From: Cocos nucifera
Lineage: Eukaryota; Streptophyta; Magnoliopsida; Arecales; Arecaceae
Direction of reading: 5' to 3'
DNA: 64,000 bases
Assembly: GCA_006176705.1 (NCBI GenBank)
Contig: QRFJ01000374.1
Span: 372,001-436,000, forward strand
A program made the position numbers and the translations under genes. The notes below the pieces were generated by a model. The model had not been told where the DNA came from, searched no databases, and saw only the letters and a program-made list of their open reading frames with translations. Position 1 is the stretch's first letter; every line of letters starts with the position of its first letter. Below are positions 45,401 to 57,400 of the stretch, piece after piece.

Positions 45401-48400
45401 GAGGAATCTTTCTGGACTGGGCTTAGGCTTTTGCTTCATCCTTTCATCATACAGTTTTTAAAATTTCTTGACATGTGCTTGAGCTTAGTGCTATCGAACT
45501 CATGGCATTTTATAAGTGGCTTTGTAGCCATTTGTTTTTTGGTTGAAGTTCGGCCATCTATTATTCTTTTCAAGGCATTTTTTGCCATCAAGAGGCTTCC
45601 CTATGCGGGTGACTGGTGGTATATTTTTCCTCAGAGAGGAGTTGCTCCTCTGATCTGAGGCACCCCTTCCTCCATCCATGGTTGGAAGGAGAGATTTCAT
45701 TTTATTTCTTACTCTTCAGTTGAGATTGGGGATTCGGGGCCGATTTAGGAGGTTGGTCCTCCGAGCTCCAATGTTAGAAGATGAGGAATGCTGGCACTTC
45801 AAGGCCTTGAGTGGGTACAAGGCCCTGTCGCTGAAGAGCATCTGCACCTTTGAAGGAGCTGCTATCGGAGTAGATGCTCTTCAACGTCGGGCTCAGCCAA
45901 GCTGACCCTCAAGGTGAGTGTTGGTTTTTAGTTGTTTTCTTTTGTTTTTTTTTGAAACTGGCTTACCTCGGCTCGATGCATATATGAGGCCGGAAGAACT
46001 CAAAAAATTGAAAAAGGCATCTTGAAAGAGGAAGAAGGCCTCGAGTGTGCTCGAGGTTTAGCAGAAGTGACGATGAGCCGCTGATGCTTATGGGAGCAGG
46101 GCTGATCCTGGTCGATTGTCGGAACATCCGACTGGGGGGAATTCATCCGTTCCGATCAAGGTTGTTGTTGCCTCCCCAGTCCAAGCTCATGCATCAGGGG
46201 CCAAATTGCCTCCCCCGTCCTTGTTGTCCTCCCCCCAGGAGAAAGGGGGGCCACACCAATCCTTTTGAGCTAAATTTGCTAGCTCAGGACTGACCTCTGC
46301 TTCGGTCGAGTAGAGGTTGGTCATTCCTTTGGTCCGCTCTTCTGACTCCGCCTTGGAGAAATGGAGGGGTCGTCCGTGACTTAATTCACGGACTTCTCCT
46401 TCCAGAAGATGCTAAGAAGCTGGAGGCAGGCTTTGGCGCTCAGTAGAGTGATGTGATTGATTCGCTGATTCGGATGAGTTCCGATCTCTTCTTATCTCTC
46501 ATATATATATATATATATTTGTTACTTCGGACAAACCAACCCTTCTTGTTTTGCAGCTTAGCCATTATCTGGCGATATTTACCAACTCGGTGAAGTCGGT
46601 AGGATCAGATGCTGCCGAAGCTCTTCTTAGGGCTAAGGTAGTGGAGAAGAGAACTTTCAAAGTGAAGGAGGCTGCATAGAAAGCTCAATCCGAGGTGGAC
46701 AGAGCTGGAGCTGAAGTAAGGTGTCTGAAGGAGGTGCTGGAAAAAGCCAAGGTTGAGCTTGCCTCGGAAAAGTAGCGTCAGATGGCTTAATAGAAGGTTG
46801 CTGAGCCTTTAAACAAGGCCAAGGGCCAGGCGATCGAAGTAGCTCATCTGGCAGCGGAAACTGGCTTACCTCGGCTCAATGCATATATGAGGCTAGAAGA
46901 ACTCAAAAAATTGAAAAAGGCATCTTGAAAGAGGAAGAAGGCCTCGAGTGTGCTCGAGGTTCAGCAGAAGTGACAGCGAGCCGCTGATGCTTATGGGAGC
47001 AGGGCTGATCCTGGTCGATCGTCGGAACATCCGACTGGGGGGAATTCATCTATTCCGATCAAGGTTGTTGTTGCCTCCCCAGTCCAAGCTCGTGCATTAG
47101 GGGCCAAATTGCCTCCCCCGTCCTTGTTGTCTTCCCCCTAGGTCATTGCGGAAGCTTTCATGGTTGGGTAGGAGGTATGTTGCTAGAAGGTGGCTAGTCA
47201 TTTACCTGAGCTAGATTTGTCTTTTCTAGATGAGGAAGATGAGGATGTTGCCGAAGACCAACCTCAATCGGAGCCCATGGTTGTCGAGGAGATAGTTGAT
47301 CCTATGCTGATGCAGTCGTAGAGCCCCTGGTCGCATCTAGACCTGAGGTTGTTGCCGATGCCTCCATCGAGGCATAACCATTGTAGTTTTTTCTCTTTTT
47401 TGTTTGTCATGAAAAAAATTGTAACAAGACTTTTTGCTAATGAAAAGTTTATCCTTCAAAATCTTTTATTCGTTTGATCTTTCTTGCTACTTATTTCAAT
47501 TACATGCAGTTGACTTGTCCATTCTATGGATGTGCAACTAGTCATGACCAAATCGGGGCCTATTGAAGAGCAAGGAAGAGCAAGGTTCGAACAACTGGTG
47601 TTTAGGTTAAGGTCATTAAGGAAGAAGTGGCTGAAGAGTTAGATCGGCTTACGGACGAGCTTGATGCTTGAATAGAATAGATGGCCTCTTTGGAGCATAT
47701 AATCGAACTTAAGGATTTGACAGCGGAGGAAATTAGGAAGGAGAAAATAGCATCCGACATGGAAGATGCTACTGCCTAGAAGAACAAGTTCGTAACTAAA
47801 TTCGTCGATGCCTGCTTTTGTGGGCTTACAACTTCAGCTTTGATGAATGCATACCCACTGTTGAGCATTTTTACTCCCTGGCCAGAGCCAACTCTCATAT
47901 TCCTTGGGATGATGAGGACGGGTGGAGCAACAGGGCCCTAGCTGTCGAGGATGCATAGACCGAAAATGCTGCTGCCCTCGAAGCTTAGGCTTGCACTTTT
48001 TGGTTTTCTTTTTTTTGGGTTTGTATAAACTAGCTCGGTATTTAGTGAGCAAGCATTGTAGTCGGTCATGCTGACTTTTTGCTTGAATCAATGAAACATA
48101 TTTTGTTTCATGCTTTTTACTTATCTAATTGTACTAACTTGAGAGTTTGCCTCAGGACTAAGTGCCTTGGAGTGTCCTTAATGGTCGATGCTATTTCCGC
48201 CTTAGATGCCAATCATCCATAGGCTGTAGATTGTTTTAGGGGAACATCATTCAAATGATTGATCACTTTTGCATTGTGATTGTGAGGGTCGATTTAATTA
48301 GGTCGGGTTTATGGATATATCGAGCTTCCATGGGTCCTTTTTGCGAGGTTTCCCCTCACTTTCTTAGGTATCGATGCTTTTTAGGATTTTAAGGGTCCTC

Positions 48401-51400
48401 TCATGGGGTTGCCCTTCACTTCTTAGGTGACTAAGAGTTTCGTCTTAGGACAAGTGGCTTTCTTCGCTTATAGTTGTCCGAGATCTGCAGCCTGAACTGA
48501 GGCTTTTAGGGCTTTGAGGGTCTTCTTATGGGGTTACCTTTCGCTTTTCGGACGACCAAGGGTTTTGGCTCAGGTTGTCTTAGGATGAGGGGCTTTTTTC
48601 GTTTGTGGTCGTTCGAGGTCTTCGGCCCAAACTATGGCTTTTAAGGCTTTGAGGGTTTTCTTATGAGATTATCCCTCACTTCTCGGGCGACCAAGGGTTT
48701 TGGCTTAGCTCGTCTTAGGACGAGTGGCTTTCTTTGCTCATGGTTGTTTGAGGTCTTCGGCCCAAACTGAGACTTTTAGAACTTCGAGGGTCTTTTTATG
48801 GGTTTACATCTCGCTTTTTAGGTGACTAAGGGCTTCAGCTTAGCTTGTCTTAGGACGACGGGCTTTTTTTACTCATGGTCGTCCGAGGTTTTTGGCCCGA
48901 ACTGAGGCTTTTAAGGTTTCAAGGGTCCTCTTATGGGGTTACTCCTCACTTCTCAAGCAACCAAGTATTTTGGCTTAGCTCGTCTTAGGATGAGGGGCTT
49001 TCTTCGCTCATGGTCGTTCGAGATCTTCAGCTTGAACTAAGGTTTTTAGGGCTTTGAGGGTTCTCTTATGCGGTTACCCTGCGCTTCTTGGGCAACCAAG
49101 GGATTCAGCTTAGCTCATCTTAGGACGAGGGGCTTTCTTCGCTCATGGTCGTTTGAGGTCTTTAGTCTGAACTAAGGCTTTTGAGGCTTCGAGGGTCCTC
49201 TTATGGGGTTACTCCTCACTTCTCGAGTAAGGGTTTCGGCTCAACTCGTCTTATGACGAGGGGCTTTCTTCGCTCATGGTCGTTTGAGGCCTTTGACCCA
49301 AACCGAGGTTTTTAGGGTTTTGAGGTTTTTCTTATGGGGTTATTCCTCACTTTTTGGGCGACCAAGGGTTTTGGCTCAGCTCGTCTTAGGATGAGAGACT
49401 TTCTTCGCTCATGATTGTCCGAGGTCTTCGGTCTAAATTGAGGAAGAGCATTTTTTACTATCTCAATTCTACAAAATTCTGTAAGGAAAAATTTATTCTT
49501 TATTAAAGAAAATAATTATTACATTATTGATAATACTTCTATAAGTTTTCGGAATTTCATAGGCAAGGTAGTGGGGTCCTGTCGAGTTGCTTCAGATAAT
49601 AAGTCCCTAGCCTATTGATTTCATCCACTTGACAGGATCTTTCCAATTTGGGGCTAATTTTTCATGGTCACCTGATTGTGATACTTTAGCTCTTCGCAAC
49701 ACCAGATCGCCAACTTCGAACACCTTTTTCTAAACTTGGATGTTATAGAACCGAGCTATCTTGCATTGGTAGGCCATCATATTTATCTGAGCATGCTTTT
49801 GGATCTTGTCGAGTAAGTCTAGATTGGCCTGAAGCAGTTTTGGATTAGCTTACTCGTCAAAGTTTTCTACCTGAGGTGATTGGACTTCGATCTCTAGAGG
49901 GCTTGGTCACCTTAGAGCTCGTCGATCTTATATTTCGTCAGGAATTTCATCATTAAGTGGTATGCTAGGACCACGGCTCAGAGTGCATTTAGTCCAGGTT
50001 GTTCGAGGATGGCATTGTAGGCTGAAGGGATCATAACTACTAGGAAGTTAAGGTGCATTGTGGTTTGTTGGGGCACCCGACTCGTAGTTGTTGGTAGCGT
50101 GATTACTCTTTCCACAGGCATAACATTTCCAGAAAAGCTGACTAATAAGGAGTCAAGTCTCCTCAATCGGTCTAAGGTAAATCCCATTTTGGAGAATGCA
50201 TCATAGAACAATACATCGGTTGAACTTCCATTATCAACTAAAACATGATGTATATCAAAATTTGTAATATCAAGTGAACAATGACTGCAGCATTATGTGG
50301 GAATTGGACTCCTTGATCATCTTCCTCGGAGAAGGTTATTGCCTCCTCGATCTTTTGCTTCTTGGTTGGAGCTGCTGGTCATTCCGTGGTGCTACTTCTA
50401 CGGTGCTGTGGACCTGTACTTCGGTGACTGTTTATTATTCTTGTAGGTTGGTTTTCCATGGGCTTTTCTTGCCGAGGTGGTTCAGGGAGACGAGATGGAT
50501 CTGATGGAGTTTCACATCGCTCTTTTTGATACCTCAGGAACTTATCTAGTCGCCCACGCCTAATAAATTCTTCGATCTTGTCTTGTAGTTGAATGCATTC
50601 CTTGGTGTCATGACCATGATCTTAGTGATATAAGTAATATTTGTTGGGGTCACATCGATGTGTCTTGGTCCGCATCTTCCTCACTCTTGGTAGTTTCTCT
50701 TTTATCTCTATCAATATTTGCATCCTAGGGGTGTTTAGAGGACCATAACTATTGAATCTCCTCGGTGGTGATGTATTTTGCCGACCACTTGGAGGAGTTC
50801 GCTGTCGTCAATTCCAAGGTGGGGTTCTAGATCATCGGTTCCAAGGTGGAGTCCTAGTTCATCGACGATGAGGCAGTGTCCACGATCGTTGTTGCCAAGG
50901 CGGAGTTCTCAATCATTGGATAGTCAGACAATCTCCTTGCCTTGGTGGGCTTCTATTTTTGCACCCTTCCCTTCTTTTGTTGACCTTCACCTCGGCTGGT
51001 GTGCTGTGCAGCTCATTGGCTTCTTTGCGTTGGCATACTTCTCAACCCGAGCAAGCATCTCGGCAAAACCCTTCGGATATCTTTTCTTGAGTGAGAAGAG
51101 GAACTAGCACTTCTGAAGTCCGTCCTTTAGGATAGACATTGCGACCAAATGATCGAGGTTGTGCACTTCAAGAGTGGCCACATTAAAGTGGCTCACGTAA
51201 GCTTGGAGGGACTCTCTCTCCCTCTATTTGATATTGACTAGAGGATCTGATTCATGGCGTTGTCTTCTGCTATTGACAAAATGTACCGTGAATGACCAGT
51301 TGAATTGCTCGAAGGAGTGGATGGAGTTGGGCTTCAAGTCGGAATACTAGTACTGTGCTACTTTTCGTAAGATAGAAGGGAAAGCTTGGCATAGGATTCC

Positions 51401-54400
51401 ATTCGTGGCGCCATGCAAAAGCATCATAGCTTTAAAGCTCTCCAAATGATCAAGAGGGTTGGTTGACCCGTCATACGTCTCCAACTGCGGCATTTTGAAG
51501 TGAGGGTTGAGCGGCTCCATGATCTTTTTGCTAGAGGGTGGATCGGTATTGAAACTGAGTTCACCATCTTGACTCGGGGCTTGGTTGCGTAAGGCTTCGA
51601 TCCGCTGGTTCATCTCCTGCAACTTGCAGTCCACATACTGCATTCTTAGCAGTGTAAGCCTCAGAATGCTGAGGTGGGGATCGATGATGAGGTTGGCCCA
51701 AAGTGGAGTTTTCCTAGATTATGGGGTTAGGGATCGTCTCCAATCTTGCATGGAGTTTCTGCATCAGCTATGCTGACTCTGTCTCTCTCGTTTCGGACTA
51801 TGTAGAGGAGGTTGAGCTGTCGCTGGTCAAGGTTCTTTGTCGGGTATCTTGTTGGCTCGCTGCATCATTTGTACAGTAGTAGTCAAAGTTCGCATCTGCT
51901 GCATAAGCATGTTGAACTGATCGAGATTGATCCTCATGGCTGGTTGAGTGGGTGGAAGTGGCACCTTTCTTTGCTGTGGGGGTGTTTGTGAGTTTGTTGG
52001 GACTCTAGCTGCCCTTGAAGTAGTGCCATTAGAGCGGCATGATGAGATTTCCTTGCATGGTGCCATTGTGATTAGATCTGTTGCCCCTTCTCATAAATAG
52101 ATCTGGAGCCCTTCTAGCGCCAATCTGTTGCCACTAGTCTTTTGGTTGATGCCGGATCGACTGGAGAAGGGATATAGGCTAGTGCTCGGTGGTAGTGGTT
52201 TGACCTGCAAAACAAGTCCTTGACCGTAGTTGGCTCCGGTGGGAACCCTCCAACGCTCCAGTTGGAAAACTAGAGAACATGAGAAAGGAGCGTATTGTTG
52301 GGAGAGAAGTGATTGCATACCTTCAAGGGTCCCTTTTGACCCTCTATTTACAAATGAGGGTAGAAGTGTTATAGAAAATCTGGAGAATAAGGTTGTTAGC
52401 TTTGCCTTATCGGATGAAATACGTTTATTATACCTTGCTTTATCTAGAGAGATGCATTGCCATCTCTCTTCCTTATCTGCTCAGGACAAGCTATCCCATG
52501 GATTCTGGAATCTCGTTATCTGGTGTAAATTGATCAATGATATCAAGTATAAAAGTTTCTTGAAATGTTGGCCTGAGTTGATCCCAAAAGTTCCTTGGGT
52601 CAGTCGTGATTAAGGTTGGTCAAGACTAAGGTCCCTTGCTCAGTTTTAACTGAGGAATCAAATTTCCCATCCATGTCACTAAGATTGCTCTATTGTGACC
52701 TGGTATCATGGTTCGAAATTGGAAGCAGCTTCTCCACATGTTGGGACAAGGTTGCGTAACTTGTCCTCGCTAGACCCTACAGTGGTGGGAGTTTTGTGCA
52801 TTAGGCCATCCTTTTATATTAGATCTGAACTGGAAAGTACCTTAATGATTTATTTCTTTTATTTGCACATTTGGACTCTTCCAATTTTCTTTGCTTCTAT
52901 CTATATGCTCAGACATATGGAAGACAAATTTTTAATAGACATGGCTTAATAAAGCTATGCTTTCCATATTTTTTAACATTACTTCCAGCTAGGGTTCTTA
53001 GAAACCAAACCATCAAACCATATTTTTATGATCCTCCGATTTTTCAATGGCTTTGTAGCTCCAGAGGAGCCAGAAACTTTTACTCATGGCCTTACAATCA
53101 GTGTTACCTGGACACTTGCATCCAACTCTAAAAATCTGTATATCGGATACTTATGAAGTTCTTTGGTAGTCGCTTTTAAGATTAGAAGAGAGTTGAACTC
53201 TTCCAAAAATGAGTGAGCTGAGCTCTTCCAACAATAAGTTTGATCCTCTAATTTAATTTTAGGAGTCAGTAGTTATTCTTTTTTGAGATTTGTTATAGAT
53301 GTAGGTATTGAAACAACCTTGCAAAATTTTATTTTTCTAATATCCTTTAGCCAATTGGAAAGTTTGAATGAGAAACACATACATTGAAAGATCTTAATAA
53401 ACAATATCTTTTTAATGTTAAAACTGATAACGTTTAAGGTATAATTATAGAATTCAATTAAATTTATATGTTGGTCTGTCTCCCGTATCTCTGCTTTTCC
53501 CTGTTGCTAAGTTGGACAATTGGACATGTATCCGAATCTGATTTTCATATCCGTGTCCTTGCAACATTGTTTACTATCAAAACCAGCATATTGTTATGTT
53601 CATATAGATTTAGTTCAAGTGACTATGGGATCCTTAACACAGAGGATTATATACTTTACTTTTAGTCTGTTTAAGAGATTATCGAAATAAGAATTTGCAG
53701 ATTTCCTTCTAGTTTTTAGTTGAAGCAAGCCTTATTGATAGACCATTTCTTTTAATACTTCTCTTGATTTTTCTGTTTCCTTGATGGATGTAAATTCAAT
53801 AAGATCAGTAAGTTCAAATCTATAGACATCCAGGTATGATTTAGTGCCAGAACCCAAAATATTTCTGTACATTTATTATAAGGAAGCAACAACTTTAGGA
53901 TCGGGAGCAATGCAGTATGCTCCAAAATGATTAACGACTTGCAACATTTTCTCAAGCAAATATAAGAAATGATTTTATGACAGCAAAACAACTTAGGTGG
54001 GACGAAATTGCTATACTAGAAAAATAAATTTTATGTCAAGAAGTAGAACCAAAATCTTTTCAGAAAACTGAAGTTGAAAGTGCTATTTATACCTACATGT
54101 ATATGTATGTGGATACGTATGTACACATGTTTGTAAATACATGTATGTATGTGCAAGTAGGTATGTGTATAGTCTGGAACTTGCAGCCTGAATAGAGGGT
54201 TCATATGGGGGAGTAAGGGTATAATACTTGGAATTATGCTCCAATTAAGACAATAGATCCCAATTACTTAATCCTGGCTGCAGCCCAGTTTAGATGTTGT
54301 GCTCACTCAATACTGCATATAGTTGGAGGATGTGAAATTGCAGTATTTCTTTTATCTTATATTTGGAATAATGTGTGGAATTGAATGAATGATTCTAATT

Positions 54401-57400
54401 TGTTTATCTGAACAGATGTTTAGGTGTGAGCTTTTGCTATAAGCAGAGGGAAAGTTTGCTAACTTATAATGGTTAAAATGTTGTCCACTTGTCTTTAAAG
54501 GCTGCATCTCATTGTGGAAGATTATTTATTTAGCATAACATTGTTTGTCTGATTTTCTGTTACAGCTGTGTTCATATGAAGGACATACTAAATTCTAAGT
54601 GAAGCTAATTAGTTCTTCTGCTTCCTAATAAACTTTGAACCTTGAAGGTGAGGAGATGCCAGCTGGTATGGACATCCAATTTGAACCTGGACGGGCCACT
54701 GCACAATATGCAGAAACTCCTGCTGGAGTCCTACAGAATATTGCAATGAAGTGTGGAGCAAAGGTAATTTGAATTTCGAAAAGTTCTTGTAAAGTATGTA
54801 AGGTTAAGATGTATTTAATATACTTTTACATGTAATCCCTGTTCTAATTGTTCACTTGCAGGTGGAATTTCGGACAGCTTTATGTGACACTACAGAATTG
54901 CAGTTTTCTATGGAGGTACTGAAAATATAGAAACTTCAACTGACCTTCTAGAGGCATATCACCAAAATAAAGGTTTTCTATATGTATGCATAGCAGTTAC
55001 TGTCCTTTTGTGATTGTCACTATTCTATAACTTGGTTGCTGCTTCATTTATGGCATTCTGATTTGGATTTAAATATGAGCATTCAGTTATTGTGGTTTGA
55101 CATCACCTTTCTGTTATATTAATTTGTTGCATCTTATGTTGTCAAGGAAGATAAATAGCGTACTCTCAACCAATTTCATTCCTCTAATTTAATCCTGGCT
55201 CTTGTTTTAGTTCCTATGCTAGAAGGTGTTTATTTTTGTTGTCCAGTAATTGACCATGGGATGCCTATATCCAACAAGCAATATTGGGCATCTTTCTGGG
55301 TTTTTTCTGCTGCTTCAGTGCCAATACTTGGGTTCTTCACCCTGCTTAAGAGTGGTCATTTACTTTTTATAACTGTTTTAAAGTTCATGCTTCAAGGTAC
55401 AGGTTTCGCTATTCCATTAAGTGAATATTATTTTGACCCAGTATTTTAGTTTGATTATTTCAAAGAAACCTAAAATTCTAAACTTATCTCTTGCAAGAGA
55501 TGGGCCTTCTATGAAATCCACAAGGCTAGTTTATGGATATCGAGATATTTCTTCTTAATCGCAGGTTTTAGTTCATGCAGTTAGGAGAAACCCTAAAAAT
55601 TCTGCTAGACGTGGATAAAGATCTAGTGAATGGTTGAAATGATGACTTTTGATATAGAGAGCTGTTTTCATCTTTAAAGCACAAATAGCCCAAAGAGCCA
55701 CATCAAGTCTAATCCCACAATCTTATTTTGAATTCTTTATGAAATTAAATCTTGCATACTTGTTTATTGCATGTCATTTTTTCTCAATGTAATTTTGGAG
55801 GGAATTACAAGGTCCACCGTTCAACTAGTGGGGCTTGGGAAACCACCTATCGTGTCTTCACCTTTTTCAAGAAAAGCCAAGAAAGGGACATATTAGGATT
55901 TTTTTATTATAATATTTATACACATTACTGCTGTTACACAATAATGACTATTCCCGTTTTTGGAAGTCTTATGTGCATGCTTATCATTGCTGTTTCCAGG
56001 TTTGGTTTGTTGGAGAAAAAGTAGGTGAAGGAATCGGTAAAACGAGGAGGGAAGCCCAGCAGCAAGCTGCCGAGATCTCCCTTCGAACTTTAGCTGGTAC
56101 GAACATGTTCAGTTTGCCATTCTTGGTTGCTGGGAAGTAATTATCACTATCGCATCTTCATGCTGCTAGTATTATATATTCATGTTTTATATTACAAGCA
56201 TAGCTGCATTTACTGTCAATTCATATGGTTTGAGTAATATTCAGATATCTCTGATGTAAAACTTTTAAGATTTAGACCTTTTGTTGCTTGATTTGACCTT
56301 CAAAAGCAAAAGGCTTTTTCATTATGTTCTGTGCTTTTACTTGCTGATTTATATAAATTTGCTTATATGATGGAACGAGCAGAATAGTTTAGATTCATTC
56401 ATGTGATAGGTGTTGTTTTATTTTATTTTATTTTATTTGGGTGGCAAGAAGATGCACTATCAGATTATGGTCATTTAAGCATTGAGGAATGCTGCTATAA
56501 TCTTTAGCTTCTTGGAACTTTCATTCTCCATTACTTTTATTCTCTTTGAGGACACTTCGTGGGGATGCTTATGGATACAGGAAGTATGCTTGTTTGTATT
56601 GTTTGCACATCATTCCTGATGAGTTAAGAAGACATTAACTTCATGTGATTTATATTATTATGCTAGTAATGTTTCTTTCTGTTGCACGTGTTGAAGCCTT
56701 TTTAGGGATTCTATTGGATTTCGTAAGTAATGAATTATTTAATTGATTGATGTGCACCTTGGAACTCCTATAATATATCATCATTCATTAATATATGATT
56801 GGTTCTTTGTATGAAATATACATTCTGTTCAAGATTTTTCTAAGAAATTCTGATCAATGCTGGTTTTGATTACAGATAAATATTTGTCAAATGCTAGATC
56901 TGACCCTAATACTCTGCGTGGAGATATGCTCAAGCCTTCTCATATGAAAGAAAATGGTTTTATAAGCGATTTAAACTCTTTCGGATATCCAGCATGTGCC
57001 AGGGATGACGTTTTGCCAGTAGCAAGCACTTCAGAGGAGTCCCGTTTCATGGACCAGAGACTTGAGAGTTCAAATAAAACAGCAACTTCTGTTGCTGCCC
57101 TCGAAGAACTAGTGAGATCCCATACTTTTCTTCTTATAGGTTCCTTGGATGTATATTTTATGTATACAGAAACATATTGATATATGCTGGATCTACTATA
57201 CAGTGTACCATTGAGGGATTTAACCTAGTTTTTCAAGCTCAGTCTTCACCTTCAGCTGGTTCAGTCAGTAAAGGGGAAGTGTCTGCCCAGGTAATCATGA
57301 ACCTCATTTTTCCAATAATCTTTTCTTACAGATTTATATTCTCATGATGCTGCATGTCCTGTGAACAAAATAGTTAGCAAATTTAGTTGCAGGCCATTAT

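Larger units (their letters stand above)
45151..48000 (+). pseudogene. Antisense extra ORF of Gyp-6 (gypsy-type transposase domain plus coiled coil), broken
   Basis: Plus-strand frames near 45290-45660 read LGLDDLEMI, QFGVSP, QICDPP and, in another frame, VRPSIILFKAFFAIKRLP and GDWWYIFPQRGVAPLI. They match in order the plant 'putative gypsy type transposon' domain, and Gyp-5 encodes the same region. Later parts (46560-46860: DAAEALLRAKVVEKR, KAQSEVDRAG, LKEVLEKAKVELASEK) are coiled coil. Near 47215-47300 is an acidic stretch (LDEEDEDVAEDQPQ), then more helical sequence to 48000. Many stops and frameshifts exclude function. It is transcribed, if at all, in the opposite sense to gag-pol and in the same sense as CPL1. 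Confidence 0.6.
43918..52678 (-). mobile_element. Gyp-6: deleted Ty3/gypsy element inside a SINE in CPL1 intron 9
   Basis: Two direct LTRs of about 555 bp (43918-44473 and 52126-52678) with TG/CA ends are flanked by GTAAG/CTAAG. On the minus strand, starting at the right LTR, it has a primer site, gag, a protease, then directly the tail of integrase, so RT, RNase H and the integrase core are deleted. It continues with a 135-bp tandem array and, on the opposite strand, a long extra ORF, before the left (3') LTR. Gag, the primer site TTGGCGCTAGAAGG and the antisense ORF point to the Tat-type gypsy group. The two LTRs differ at many positions, so it is old. It lies antisense to CPL1. Confidence 0.9.

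Noticed and set aside
48338..49444. CRISPR-like appearance of regular repeats
   Set aside because: The units are adjacent and complete 135-bp tandem repeats without unique spacers, within a gypsy element of a plant genome.
50274..51107. Plus-strand ORFs 50274-50504 and 50778-51107
   Set aside because: Antisense to Gyp-6 gag; Trp/Ser-rich composition and no motifs.
52695..52816. A tRNA gene, because of the GGTTCGAAATT B-box
   Set aside because: No cloverleaf can be formed; the landmarks and order fit an Au-type SINE.
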